64,000 nucleotides of DNA from Calothrix brevissima NIES-22 (GCF_002367995.1 NZ_AP018209.1:62001-126000), one strand, 5' to 3'; shown: positions 53,997 through 63,762, counted from the first letter of the stretch. The notes: generated by a model from the sequence alone, not told the origin. Translations and numbers: made by a program.

Positions 53997-56264
53997 TTAA
54001 CTCACCACTTCAAATGGAATCGAAATTACGGCTAACTTCGTAGTATCAACTCCACGTTCTCCCTCTGGAAGTTGGATATTTTCCACAAGAATTCCACCGC
54101 GAGTGCTTCTGTCTAAATCATCAAGCAAGTTATTAGTTAAACCTAAAAATTCATCTCCGGTTGCTGTTATGAGGCTGCGTTTACCAGCTTGTCCTTGGGA
54201 AACTGCGATCGCTTGGAGTTTCTCAAGTAAATCCCGTAATGGTGTGGGACTGGCAATAATCAGTATTTCTGAAAAGCCCAGTGGCTCACCAATATTTATT
54301 TTTGTTCCTGTTCGTTGATGTTCAGCTTTGGGGATTAATAGTTCACTTCCAGCTTCTATTGATGCGGCTAATATCGGTTCTTCTGACCAATCATAAGGGA
54401 AGAGATTTCCTATGTCTCCAGCACTATCTATACCTAAAATAGTGACGTAAAGGGGTACTGATTCTTTATTGTGAACATGGAAGGCAATTGTTGTTTTCAA
54501 GGGTAATTTTGGTATACCGGAATCGGAAATATTTACTGGCTTAATTGGTGTTGATTCGTTTCCAGTATCATTATTTGTTTTGGCTCCACGAGGTGTAAAA
54601 GTATTGGCGAGAGGTTCTTGACTATCAGCAATAATCATGGAAACAGAAATATTTATTTTTGATGTATTTTTATTGCCAAGAATGTTTTTAACAACTCTAG
54701 CAGCCCAGAATGATTTAAGTTTTGGTTGTAAGCGTTGCACTGCGGCATTTAAGGTTTCTCCGGCATCATAAAAGGAATTAACAATAATTGTGTCTAAGGT
54801 AGGTGTAAATAAACCAAAGCTACCAATTGCAGGTAAATTTGGGATTTTTTGTTTCTGTAATTCTTGATATTTGGCTTGAGTCATTCTGCCAAATATATAT
54901 TGCACTTCTTTTTGTCGCAGAGGTAAGGCTTCAATGCCAGGTATTTTTTGTAATGCTTGTTTCGCTTGAGCAATGATATTACTATCAAGAGAACTATCAT
55001 CAAGTCCAATTTTTAAAGTTATATCTTTAGGAATAGTGCGAATACGCTCTTGTAAAAAAGTTCCTTTTGCTAATGCTGTTTGAGTGCGTGTGTTGTCGAT
55101 TAATTTACCTTTAGCAAATAAGCCTTGACGGGATTCAATTTGTACATGTCCCCGTGCTTCCCCTTTTTCATCAATAATTGTTAAAGTTGCACTTTTATTG
55201 AAACCCTCTAGACTTTGGGGTTCAATTCCACCCAACCATAAATTCACTTGGTTGCCATTCACACCTGTAACTACAGCTTCTGCGGGAGTTGCTTTAGGAG
55301 GTAAAAAGTATAATGGGGTGTTGAGATTTTTGATGTTTCTTTCTATTTCTGCTTCTTGAAAACCGCCAGTATTCCATGCTATCGTGCGAGCATTATGGCG
55401 AACATAGGCGAAAGTTTTAGCAAAAGCTTCATTGCTGTTTACCTGCCAAAGATATTGAGTTAAAGCGTAAGTAAAAGCTCCAGCACGAAAGTCACTAAAT
55501 TGACCATCTACAGCAAATTGATCGGATTTTGCAGCTGTAATTACGATTCCCTTAGCAACATTTTGGCGGCGTTTGGTAATAAAATCTTGTTGTGACAGTG
55601 GGATTCTTTCTAATAATTTACGCTGTGTTTCATATTCATCTTTACTAGGTAAGAAATTACTTCCACCATCGCGGGAACGAACAGCAAAATTTCCCCGCTT
55701 TGTACCCCCTGAGTGACAGCAATCTAATACCACAGTGACATTTGTGGTTTGCAATGCATACATGAGTAGAAACAGTGTGCCTCCCATAATATCTTGCACC
55801 ACACCACCATTGGGAGGTAAGGAACTATCAACTGGGACAATTGTACCGTTGAGTCCACCAGGCATATCTTTATCTTTGACACGCGAACCATGTCCAGAAA
55901 AATGGAAAATTACGACATCACCGGGTTTGGCTTGCTTGATCAGGTGTTCGTCAAATGCTTGTAAAATACCTTGGCGTGTGGCTTGTGAGTCGGTTAAAGT
56001 CAGAATATTTTTGTCGTTAAAACCAAAGCGGTTGGTTAGTAACTCTTTTTGTAAGGATACATCGGTTAAGCAACCTCCTAGAGTAGGTATGCTGTTTTTA
56101 TAATCGTTGATTCCCACCAGTAACGCCAGTTTGCGGGGTGTATCTTGTGCTAAAGCTTTTGCGTAACGTTCTCCTTGACGCATGATGTCTAACTGGCTGA
56201 TACCCATTGTGGCTAAAGCAGAACCAGCAAATTGGATAAATTGACGGCGTTTGATGTAGGACAT
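53997..56264 (-). CDS. Caspase family protein with intact catalytic dyad
   Basis: 755 residues. N-terminal twin-arginine-like signal (IKRRQFIQFAGSALATMG), then p20-like caspase domain with the catalytic His125 in FHFSGHGSRV and Cys183 in DCCHSGG. The remainder has several beta-rich repeats and a C-terminal part with LYVTILGIDSAGDIGNLFPY. That resembles the DUF4384-type end common in cyanobacterial orthocaspases. Predicted to be exported and to act as an Arg/Lys-specific protease. Its 5' region carries a 38-bp sequence also found at 60941. The paralogue at 52647 has lost the dyad. Confidence 0.92.
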   Translation of the reverse strand: MSYIKRRQFIQFAGSALATMGISQLDIMRQGERYAKALAQDTPRKLALLVGINDYKNSIPTLGGCLTDVSLQKELLTNRFGFNDKNILTLTDSQATRQGILQAFDEHLIKQAKPGDVVIFHFSGHGSRVKDKDMPGGLNGTIVPVDSSLPPNGGVVQDIMGGTLFLLMYALQTTNVTVVLDCCHSGGTKRGNFAVRSRDGGSNFLPSKDEYETQRKLLERIPLSQQDFITKRRQNVAKGIVITAAKSDQFAVDGQFSDFRAGAFTYALTQYLWQVNSNEAFAKTFAYVRHNARTIAWNTGGFQEAEIERNIKNLNTPLYFLPPKATPAEAVVTGVNGNQVNLWLGGIEPQSLEGFNKSATLTIIDEKGEARGHVQIESRQGLFAKGKLIDNTRTQTALAKGTFLQERIRTIPKDITLKIGLDDSSLDSNIIAQAKQALQKIPGIEALPLRQKEVQYIFGRMTQAKYQELQKQKIPNLPAIGSFGLFTPTLDTIIVNSFYDAGETLNAAVQRLQPKLKSFWAARVVKNILGNKNTSKINISVSMIIADSQEPLANTFTPRGAKTNNDTGNESTPIKPVNISDSGIPKLPLKTTIAFHVHNKESVPLYVTILGIDSAGDIGNLFPYDWSEEPILAASIEAGSELLIPKAEHQRTGTKINIGEPLGFSEILIIASPTPLRDLLEKLQAIAVSQGQAGKRSLITATGDEFLGLTNNLLDDLDRSTRGGILVENIQLPEGERGVDTTKLAVISIPFEVVS

Positions 56265-56280
56265 GGTGATTTTGGATTAT

Positions 56281-56318
56281 TTGGTTATTTATATTTCTAG
56301 AAGTGAGGAGGATATGCC
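56281..56318 (-). repeat. 38-bp conserved upstream sequence, copy 1
   Basis: Matches 60941-60978 at 32 of 38 positions without gaps (TTGGTTAT...GAGGATATGCC). It lies between the TPR-CHAT gene end (56410) and the start of the caspase gene (56264). The other copy follows the other TPR-CHAT gene. Probably left by a duplication that included the CHAT 3' flank. Confidence 0.75.
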
Positions 56319-56339
56319 AGTTTTGACCTCTCTCCAAAC

Positions 56340-56360
56340 CTCTCTCCTGCAAGGAGAGAG
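56340..56360. repeat. Hairpin repeat between CHAT and caspase genes
   Basis: CTCTCTCCT-gca-AGGAGAGAG, a perfect 9-bp stem. It is followed by a purine/pyrimidine repeat (CCCCCTTCCCTGCAAGGGAA) of a type common in intergenic DNA of heterocystous cyanobacteria. Confidence 0.7.
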
Positions 56361-56409
56361 GCTTTGAAATTCCCCCTTCCCTGCAAGGGAATGGGGTTAG
56401 GGGGTTAGG

Positions 56410-59400
56410 TCATTGAGATTCACCGATGAGGGTAAAAGCTGCCCATTGTGATGGATTTGAATATTTTTTCTTGGTGTCGAGCATGGCTTTTCTTAATGCT
56501 GTGGCTTTGTCCATTTTTTGTTGCAAATTTTGATAAAATTCAGTCATTAAAAATGCGGTTGAACCATCATCAACTGACCAGAGGGAGACGATAACACTGG
56601 GTACTCCTGCACTGATAAAAGAGCGAGATAAACCGATAACGCCATCCCCTGTAATTCTTCCTCTACCTGTATCGCAAGCACTGAGAACTACTAAATTGGC
56701 TTTGAGTTCCAAGCCGAAAATTTCTTCTGCGGTTAGGAGTCCATCGCGTTTTTGCTCTTCTTTGCTGAGAGGGGATGAGAGGGAGTTAGGATTTTCTGGT
56801 GTGAGAGCAATGGAACTATCTAAACCGCGAATATCATCAAATAATCCGTGGGTGGCGAAGTGAATAATTTGTGCTTGGGGTAAGCGTTGAACTACTCTTG
56901 ATTCTGTGGCTTGTTTACCAATTAATGGTTGGATTTTAAATAAATTGGCAATGGCTTTTGCTTCTTTTTCTGCTTCAGGTAAAGGTGATAATTTTTGCGG
57001 TGTGTCGCCAGTTTTTATTGGAACTTTGGGCATGATGGGATTACCCACAATCAGCATCTTATTACTCTGTATGGGTTGGTTTCCCAGTTTTTGATATTGT
57101 TTTTTAGTTAAATCTAAAACCTGAATTGATGGAGATGTGAGGATGGTATGTTTTTCTATCAGGTATTTGCCGTTTTCGTCTTGCAATGCAGGGAAGGGAA
57201 CTAGAAATAATGAGCTTTGAGGGATGAATACTACTTTATCAGTTTCTTTTTTAGGAAGCAGGTCAGCGATTGGTGAGATTAATATTTTGTGGAGTTTTTG
57301 TAAGCGTTTTTTCTGGTTTTCTGGATTGATTAGAGGTGGGTTTTCCATTTTTGCACCTCTGACACCAATTGATTGACGACTGATTTTAACTAATTGCTCT
57401 AAATTGGTATTTTCTTTTTGCCATAGCGGTTTAAGATCAGCTTTGCGGAAGATGACTTCTCCGGTGGGTTTGATGACCCAGATATATAATTCTGATTCTT
57501 GAATTTGTTGTTGACCTGCAATTTTGAATTTATCATCAATAATCGAATACTGAACTAATGTTGCATTTTGTGATTTGGCAACCTGTTTAATTTCTGCAAA
57601 TTTCGATGGGGTGGCGAATTGCTTTTTAGGGTTAGCAGATAATCGAGAAACAAGTAAATCCACAAATGCACGTCCCCGTCCGCGTTCAGCTATTTCTAAG
57701 GCTGAATCAGTTTTATTCTGAGAAATGAGAACTTGTTGTAAGATTCTATAGGTGCTAATTTGCGTTTCAAAAATTGAGATTTTCTCACTATCTTTTAATC
57801 CTTGATTTCGGAGAGATTCTTTAACTTTTATGCTTTCAATTAGGCTACTCTCAGCTAAAATAAGTTTTTTTTCTTTGTAAAAAGCAAACCCTAGATTATG
57901 AAGTGATATACCCTCGCCTTGACGGTATTTTATTTCTCTTGCGATCGCCAAGAATTGTTGATGATACTTAATAGCTTTGGAGTAGTCTCCCAAAGCTTCG
58001 TAGGCAGTACCAAGATTACCCAATGCGCCACCCTCTCCTCGACGGTTTTTTATTTCTTGAGCAATTTTCAATCTCCGTAAATGGTAATCAATAGCTTTGG
58101 GATAGTCTCCCAAAGCTTCATAGGCAATACCGAGATTGTTTAGTGATATACCCTCACCTTGACGGCTTTTAATTTCTTGGGCGATTTTCAAAGCTTGCTG
58201 ATGGGACTCAATGGCTTTGCGGTCGTCCCCCAATTTATAGTAAGCAATACCGAGATTACCCAATGCACCACCCTCACTTCGACGGTCTTGAATTTCTTGG
58301 GCAATTTTCAAGCTTGGTAGAATGTAATCAATGGCTTTGGGGTAATCTCCCAAGTCAAGGTAGGCAGTACCTAGACTACCCAATGCAACACCCTCACCTC
58401 GACGATCTTGAATTTCTTGGGCGATTTTCAAGCTTTGTTGCTGGTAATCAATGGCTTTGGGATATTCTCCCAAAGCTTGATAGGCAATACCAAGATTACC
58501 CAGTGCGTTCCCCTGGTCTTTAGGGTTTTTAATTTCTTGAGCAATTTTCAAAGCTTGCTGATAAAAATCTATAGCTTTTGGGTAGTCTGCCAAGCCTTGG
58601 TAAGCATTACCGAGATTACTCAGTGCGTTCCCCTGCTTTTCAGGGTCTTTAATTTCTTGGGCGATTTTCAAAGCTTGCTGATGGAAATCTATGGCTTTGG
58701 GGTAGTCTTCCATATCACTGTATGTATAACCGAGATTACGCAATGCGGAACCTTGTACTTTACGGTCTTGAATTTCTTGGGCGATTTTCAAAGCTTTCTG
58801 AGAGAAATATATGGCTTTGGGGTAGTCTGCCAAAGCGTTATAGGAAACACCCAGATTAACCAGTGTACTACCCTCCCCTTTGCGGTCTTGAATTTCTTGG
58901 GCAATTTTCAAAGCTTGCTGATAGAAGTCTATGGCTTTGGGATAGTCTGCCAAAGCGTTATAGGAAACACCCAGATTAACCAGTGCATTCCCCTCCCCTT
59001 TACGGTCTTGAATTTCTTGGGCAATTTTCAAAGCTTGCTGATAGAAGTCTATGGCTTTGGGGTAGTCTGCCAAAGCATCATAGGCAACACCCAGATTAAC
59101 CAGTGCATTACCCTCCCCTTGACGGTCTTTAATTTCTTGGGCAATTTTCAAAGCTTGCTGATAGAAGTTTATGGCTTTGGGGTAGTCTGCCAAAGCGTTA
59201 TAGGAAACACCCAGATTGATCAGTGCATTACCCTTCCCTTTAGGGTCTTTTGTTTCTTGGGCGATTTTCAAAGCTTGCTGATGATAATCAATGGCTTTGG
59301 GATAATTGGCCAAAGCATTATAGGAAGCACCCAGATTACCTAGTGTATTACCCTCTCTTTGGCGGTTTCTTATTTCTTGAAAAATTTTTAAGCTTTGTAG

Positions 59401-59856
59401 ATAATAATCAATAGCTTTAGGGTAGTCCACCAAGACTTGGTAAGCATTACCAAGATTACCTAGTGTATTTCCCTCCCCTTGGCGATATTTTATTTCTTGG
59501 GCAATTTTCAAAGCTTGCTGGTAGAAATCTATAGCTTTGGGATAGTCTGCTAATGCTTGGTAGACCATGCCCAGATTATTTAATGATTGGCCCTCACCCT
59601 TACGATTTTTAATTTCCTGATAAATTTGTAGTGCCTGTTGCCAAGACTGCAATGCTGCTGTAAATTGACTGGTTTGATACTGCTGAAAACCTATGTCTAA
59701 CAATCTATCAGCTTCCGCCTTTCGCGCTTCTACTGTTTGTGCCAAAACCTGCGATTCCGCAAACACCATCAACAAACTAGAACCCAACGAAGTCGAAAAA
59801 ACAGCCAACAAACAAATAAACACACTTAACCTAATCTTGCAGGAACGCATCGTCAT
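56410..59856 (-). CDS. TPR-CHAT protein (16 TPRs)
   Basis: 1148 residues from ATG 59856. An upstream in-frame start at 59901 lies in relic CHAT sequence and is rejected; GAGGGG precedes 59856. An N-terminal signal peptide (ICLLAVFSTSLGSSLLMVFA) is followed by 16 TPR units of ~40 residues of the form GNALVNLG.SYNALADYPKAI. A CHAT protease-like domain follows with His in IIHFATHGLFDD and Cys in VVLSACDTGRG. CHAT domains are caspase-like. TPR-CHAT proteins are thought to act as caspase-like effectors triggered by TPR binding partners. Neighbouring repeats are up to ~95% identical, suggesting recent expansion. Confidence 0.92.
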   Translation of the reverse strand: MTMRSCKIRLSVFICLLAVFSTSLGSSLLMVFAESQVLAQTVEARKAEADRLLDIGFQQYQTSQFTAALQSWQQALQIYQEIKNRKGEGQSLNNLGMVYQALADYPKAIDFYQQALKIAQEIKYRQGEGNTLGNLGNAYQVLVDYPKAIDYYLQSLKIFQEIRNRQREGNTLGNLGASYNALANYPKAIDYHQQALKIAQETKDPKGKGNALINLGVSYNALADYPKAINFYQQALKIAQEIKDRQGEGNALVNLGVAYDALADYPKAIDFYQQALKIAQEIQDRKGEGNALVNLGVSYNALADYPKAIDFYQQALKIAQEIQDRKGEGSTLVNLGVSYNALADYPKAIYFSQKALKIAQEIQDRKVQGSALRNLGYTYSDMEDYPKAIDFHQQALKIAQEIKDPEKQGNALSNLGNAYQGLADYPKAIDFYQQALKIAQEIKNPKDQGNALGNLGIAYQALGEYPKAIDYQQQSLKIAQEIQDRRGEGVALGSLGTAYLDLGDYPKAIDYILPSLKIAQEIQDRRSEGGALGNLGIAYYKLGDDRKAIESHQQALKIAQEIKSRQGEGISLNNLGIAYEALGDYPKAIDYHLRRLKIAQEIKNRRGEGGALGNLGTAYEALGDYSKAIKYHQQFLAIAREIKYRQGEGISLHNLGFAFYKEKKLILAESSLIESIKVKESLRNQGLKDSEKISIFETQISTYRILQQVLISQNKTDSALEIAERGRGRAFVDLLVSRLSANPKKQFATPSKFAEIKQVAKSQNATLVQYSIIDDKFKIAGQQQIQESELYIWVIKPTGEVIFRKADLKPLWQKENTNLEQLVKISRQSIGVRGAKMENPPLINPENQKKRLQKLHKILISPIADLLPKKETDKVVFIPQSSLFLVPFPALQDENGKYLIEKHTILTSPSIQVLDLTKKQYQKLGNQPIQSNKMLIVGNPIMPKVPIKTGDTPQKLSPLPEAEKEAKAIANLFKIQPLIGKQATESRVVQRLPQAQIIHFATHGLFDDIRGLDSSIALTPENPNSLSSPLSKEEQKRDGLLTAEEIFGLELKANLVVLSACDTGRGRITGDGVIGLSRSFISAGVPSVIVSLWSVDDGSTAFLMTEFYQNLQQKMDKATALRKAMLDTKKKYSNPSQWAAFTLIGESQ

Positions 59857-59879
59857 ACCCCTCACCAATACAACAAACC

Positions 59880-60060
59880 GATCGCAGTAAAAGCAGCCCA
59901 ATAGCTTGGATTTGGATACTTTCTCATCGTTTCCAACATCGCTTGACGTAACGCACCCGCTTTTTACGTATTTTTACTTATATCAGAAATACGTCGTCAT
60001 CCGATCCACTGCCCATAAAGAAGCGCTCGCACTATCTCCACCAGCCAGCACGGGAAAGCT
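59880..60060 (-). pseudogene. Relic of a third CHAT-domain gene
   Basis: In the 308-bp space 59857-60164, two frames carry the CHAT C-terminus. The first reads VLAGGDSASASLWAVDRM and then stops. The second reads AGALRQAMLETMRKYPNPSY and then WAAFTAIG, matching LRQAMLSTMKKHPHP and HWAAFTLIG of the 61020 gene product. Middle codons are missing. This is decayed CHAT sequence directly upstream of the TPR-CHAT gene, probably left by an ancestral duplication. Confidence 0.8.
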
Positions 60061-60164
60061 TTAAATATTGGTGCGATCGCTTTCTTAGTAACCGGTAATC
60101 GAGCGATCGCTATCTGTTCAGATTCCCAACGTTTTGAAAAAGTTCGGAATCTTTGTCTTTGCAA

Positions 60165-60824
60165 TTAGCTAATTTGTTTCAAAATATCTAGTGCTGTCTT
60201 CATATTCTCAGTTTTACCCTCTCTCTTATACAGTTCCGCAGCTTGTTTTAAATCTGCAACTGCTCCTTGTTTATTACCTAAATTACCCTGAGCAATACCA
60301 CGCCAAAAATAAGCATGGGCGAAGTCTGAATCTAATTTGATTGCTTGATTAAAGTCTGCTAGTGACTGTTCGTAGTCTTTTAAGTACAAGTAAGCATAAC
60401 CTCTACCAAAGTATGAGTAATGGGAATTTGGCTCAATCCGAATTGCTTGATTAAAATCATCAACTGCGGGCTGATACTTTTCTAGTTGGATATATGCTAA
60501 ACCTCGCAGTATATAAGCTCCATAATTATCTTTATCTTGTTGTAAAATTTGATTACAATTATCAATTACTTGGTCATAATTGCCTTTTTCTAGATACTCT
60601 GTTGCCTGATTTAATAAGGAGTCAGTATTGTTACTATTTCCAGAGTTGTAGGTATGTGTAAATTGAGGGTTGATTGATGGTGGCTGTAGTTGTGGCTTGA
60701 GTTGAGTTTGAGTTTGAGCAATCAGGATTGGTTCTGGTTGATTGAGATTTTCAGCCAAAACTTTGGGACTAGAAATAATCGCACCTAATACAGCCATGCC
60801 AAGTGCTAGTGTGAATTTTTTCAT
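60165..60824 (-). CDS. Secreted TPR protein
   Basis: 219 residues. Signal peptide (KKFTLALGMAVLGAIISSPK, Ala-rich), then a Gln/Pro-rich linker, then four TPR units (about 75-205, e.g. NYGAYILRGLAYIQLEKYQP and AYFWRGIAQGNLGNKQGAVA). No catalytic domain is seen. It is a likely binding partner of a CHAT or caspase protein of the block. It lies upstream of the relic and downstream of the second TPR-CHAT gene. Confidence 0.85.
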   Translation of the reverse strand: MKKFTLALGMAVLGAIISSPKVLAENLNQPEPILIAQTQTQLKPQLQPPSINPQFTHTYNSGNSNNTDSLLNQATEYLEKGNYDQVIDNCNQILQQDKDNYGAYILRGLAYIQLEKYQPAVDDFNQAIRIEPNSHYSYFGRGYAYLYLKDYEQSLADFNQAIKLDSDFAHAYFWRGIAQGNLGNKQGAVADLKQAAELYKREGKTENMKTALDILKQIS

Positions 60825-60940
60825 TTTTTCGCTTCCTAAATTATTGATGATTGTTGGGTGATGTTGGCAAAAGAAAGCTAGATACTTGCGGCAGAGTGAA
60901 TTACAATTGTTTTTCCGTTCTGGAAGTATCTTTTGCTTTC

Positions 60941-60978
60941 TTGGTTATATGTATTTCTGGGAGAAAGGAGGATATGCC
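60941..60978 (-). repeat. 38-bp conserved upstream sequence, copy 2
   Basis: Second copy of the sequence at 56281-56318, located between the TPR-CHAT gene end (61020) and the TPR gene start (60824). Six mismatches without gaps. Confidence 0.75.
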
Positions 60979-61019
60979 AAAATTTTGCGGCTTGGTGAAA
61001 TTTTTTTTAAAATTCCCGT

Positions 61020-63626
61020 TTATTCTGCATTGCCGATGAGGGTGAAAGCCGCCCAGTGTATGGGATGGGGATGTTTTTTCATTGTGCTTAACATTGCTTG
61101 ACGTAGGGCTTTGGCTTTGTCAGGATTTTGCTGTAATTGCTGGTAAAATTCCACCATTAAATCTGAGGTGGAACTATCATCAACCGCCCACAGGGAAACA
61201 ATGACGCTCTCTGCTCCCGCAGTCAGCAAGGAACGGGATAATCCCACGACTCCATCACCTGTGATTTCCCCCCCACCAGTATCGCAAGCACTTAAAACTA
61301 CTAAGTCTGCGTTCAAATTTAAGTTAATTATTTCGGTGGTTTTCAGCAATCCTTCGTTGACACCAGGAGTATCGGGAGCCAAAGCTATGGCACCTGGTAT
61401 TCTTTCCCCAAAGCCATAAAGTAATCCATGTGTGGCTAAATGAATTATTTTGGCGGTTGATATTTTTTGCAGTACGGCAGATTTTGTTGCTTGTTTACCG
61501 ATCAGAGGTTGAGTGTTGAGGATGGGGGCTATTTTATTCGCTTCTTTTTCTGTACCAGGTAAAGGACGTTGTTGTACGGGGGGAATCCCTGTAATTGGCA
61601 TAATTGGGTTCCCTACTAGTAATGTATCTCCCGGTTGCAGAGATGCAATATTTAATGTTTCTGTGTTTTTACGGGTGTAGTCTAATACTTGAATTGCTGG
61701 AGCGGTGAGGATGGTATGCTTTTCAATCAGGTATTTGTCGTTTGCATCCTTGAGCGCTGGGAAGGGGACGAGAAATAGGGATTCATGGGGGATAAAAATT
61801 ACGCGATCGCTCGGATTTTTGGGAAGATGGTTGGCGATGGGTGTAATTAGGAGTTCGTGGAGTTGTTGTAAGCGTTTCTTTTGAGTTTCTGGACTTGGTA
61901 GGGGTGGGTTTTTAATTTCAGCACCACGTTCTTTTATAACAGCGCCTGTAACACCAAGAGAACGGCGACTGGTTTCTACTAATTTTTCTAGAGGTGTTTT
62001 GAGGGATTTTAAATCTACTTGTTTGAAGACTATTTCTCCTGTGGGTTTAACTACCCAAATGTAGAGTTTTGAATCATCTATTACAGAATATTCGACAAGC
62101 GTTGCTTTTTGCTGTTGGGCAATTTTTTTGATTTGAGCAATTGATGGAATTGTGTTAATCCATTCTTGATTTTTGGTTGATTTTGATGTCAATAAATCAA
62201 CAAATGCTCTTGCTCTACCGCGCTCGGATATTTCTAATGCTTGTTCGATTTTTTTCTGTGCGATTAATGCGAATTGTAAATTACCGTATGTTAAAGCTTG
62301 TTGTTGAAATATTGATATTTTCTGGTCATCTTTTAGTGTAATCCGTAACGACTCCCAAACCTTAATAGCATCGGAAAGAGGTTTTTCAGCTTCAAAGTAT
62401 TTACCTTGAGATATATAAGTTCCTCCAATATTATTAAGATATATACCTTCTCCATATTTATAACCAATTTGTTGAGCGATTAATAAAGATTTTTGATGAT
62501 ACTCTAATGCTTTTTTGTGCTGTCCTTGACGACTGTAAACTGCCCCTATCCCATTGAATATTCTAGTCTCATTTTCTTTGTCGCCAATTTGTTGAGCAAT
62601 GACCAATGCTTTTTGAAGATGCTTTAACGCTTTTTGATCCTCTTGAAAGTCGTAGTATAGCATTCCGATAATATAGAACGTATAACCCTCATGAGATGTG
62701 TCGCCAATTTGTTGAGCAATCGATAAACCTTTCTGAAGGTTATCTAAAGCGGGTTTTTGTTTACCCAGTATAGAATAAACTTCTCCAATACTTGTGTAAG
62801 TTCTACCCTCACCAGCTTGATCATTTATATCTTTCTGAATTTCTAAAGCTTTTTGATGAAATTCTAAAGATTGTTGATACTGCCCTACGTTAGAATATAG
62901 TGAGCCAATATTAGCAATTGTTCTAGCTTCATGAGTTTTGTTACCAGTTTGCTGAAGAAGAGTTAATGATTGCTGATAATTTTCTAAAGCTTTTTGGTAG
63001 TCCCCCATACGACGATACACTTCTCCAATATTATTCAGGCTCGTAGCTTTACCATCGGTGAACTTAGTTTGTTCAAAAATATTTAAAGATTGTTGATAAT
63101 GACTTAAAGCATTTTGATATTCACCTATTTCCTCGTAACAAGTTCCAATTCCATTGAGAGTTAAACCTTCAAAGTTTTTATCTGCATAATTTCTAAAAAT
63201 CACTAATGCTTGCTGTAAAACTTCTAAGGCCTCTCTGTACTTACCTTGATTCTTGTAAACTCCTCCAATATTATTGAGAGTAGCTGCTTCAAATGGTTTG
63301 TCTCCTGTGTTTCTGAAAATAACTAGTGCTTGCTGAAAACTTTCTAAAGCTTCTTGATATTTAGCCTGCTGTAATAGCTGAAGACCTTGAATATTAAGTG
63401 TTCTTGCTTCATCTTTAAGTTGTTCCTGTGTTTTTCCTTGTGCCACTAATATAGTGCTAACCTTAATGTTCGCTTCCTTCATCTGCGGAGATGCTAAACC
63501 TACGGGAAACATAAGCGAAATTAACACAGTCACAAATGTAGCCCGATAAACAAATATTGATAACCTATTTTTGGCTTTATAAACCCTATTACCTCGGCGG
63601 TTAAAGCAATTTAGTCTTTTACGCAT
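61020..63626 (-). CDS. TPR-CHAT protein (9 TPRs)
   Basis: 868 residues. Signal-peptide-like start (FVTVLISLMFPVGLASPQM), nine TPR units of 40 residues (for example LNNIGGVYKNQGKYREALEV and LNNIGEVYRRMGDYQKALEN), then a CHAT domain with His in IIHLATHGLLYG and Cys in VVLSACDTGGG. Same layout as the 56410 gene product but with diverged repeats. Exported or membrane-anchored effector, inferred. It is intact. Confidence 0.92.
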   Translation of the reverse strand: MRKRLNCFNRRGNRVYKAKNRLSIFVYRATFVTVLISLMFPVGLASPQMKEANIKVSTILVAQGKTQEQLKDEARTLNIQGLQLLQQAKYQEALESFQQALVIFRNTGDKPFEAATLNNIGGVYKNQGKYREALEVLQQALVIFRNYADKNFEGLTLNGIGTCYEEIGEYQNALSHYQQSLNIFEQTKFTDGKATSLNNIGEVYRRMGDYQKALENYQQSLTLLQQTGNKTHEARTIANIGSLYSNVGQYQQSLEFHQKALEIQKDINDQAGEGRTYTSIGEVYSILGKQKPALDNLQKGLSIAQQIGDTSHEGYTFYIIGMLYYDFQEDQKALKHLQKALVIAQQIGDKENETRIFNGIGAVYSRQGQHKKALEYHQKSLLIAQQIGYKYGEGIYLNNIGGTYISQGKYFEAEKPLSDAIKVWESLRITLKDDQKISIFQQQALTYGNLQFALIAQKKIEQALEISERGRARAFVDLLTSKSTKNQEWINTIPSIAQIKKIAQQQKATLVEYSVIDDSKLYIWVVKPTGEIVFKQVDLKSLKTPLEKLVETSRRSLGVTGAVIKERGAEIKNPPLPSPETQKKRLQQLHELLITPIANHLPKNPSDRVIFIPHESLFLVPFPALKDANDKYLIEKHTILTAPAIQVLDYTRKNTETLNIASLQPGDTLLVGNPIMPITGIPPVQQRPLPGTEKEANKIAPILNTQPLIGKQATKSAVLQKISTAKIIHLATHGLLYGFGERIPGAIALAPDTPGVNEGLLKTTEIINLNLNADLVVLSACDTGGGEITGDGVVGLSRSLLTAGAESVIVSLWAVDDSSTSDLMVEFYQQLQQNPDKAKALRQAMLSTMKKHPHPIHWAAFTLIGNAE

Positions 63627-63762
63627 TTCTTCAGCCCTTTAAATCTTTCAGTAATTACTCGTATTTCTCAACCACAAGAGGTTATGCTTTTTAGCATTCA
63701 AAAAGTGCCATTATGATGCAAGCATCTTTTCCGTTCCTCAAAAACGCTTGCACTACAGATTG

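Noticed and set aside
58263-59343. Open frame opposite the TPR array (about 311 residues)
   Set aside because: It follows the repeat unit of the real gene in another frame and has the repetitive, Phe/Gln-biased composition of a shadow.
57880-59700. Regular 120-bp repeats as a possible CRISPR-like array
   Set aside because: Repeats code for TPR units in a continuous gene and spacers are not unique, so this is a protein repeat.
59857-59901. Longer N-terminus of the TPR-CHAT protein starting at 59901
   Set aside because: The extra codons lie in relic CHAT sequence, while the start at 59856 has a good ribosome-binding site and signal peptide.
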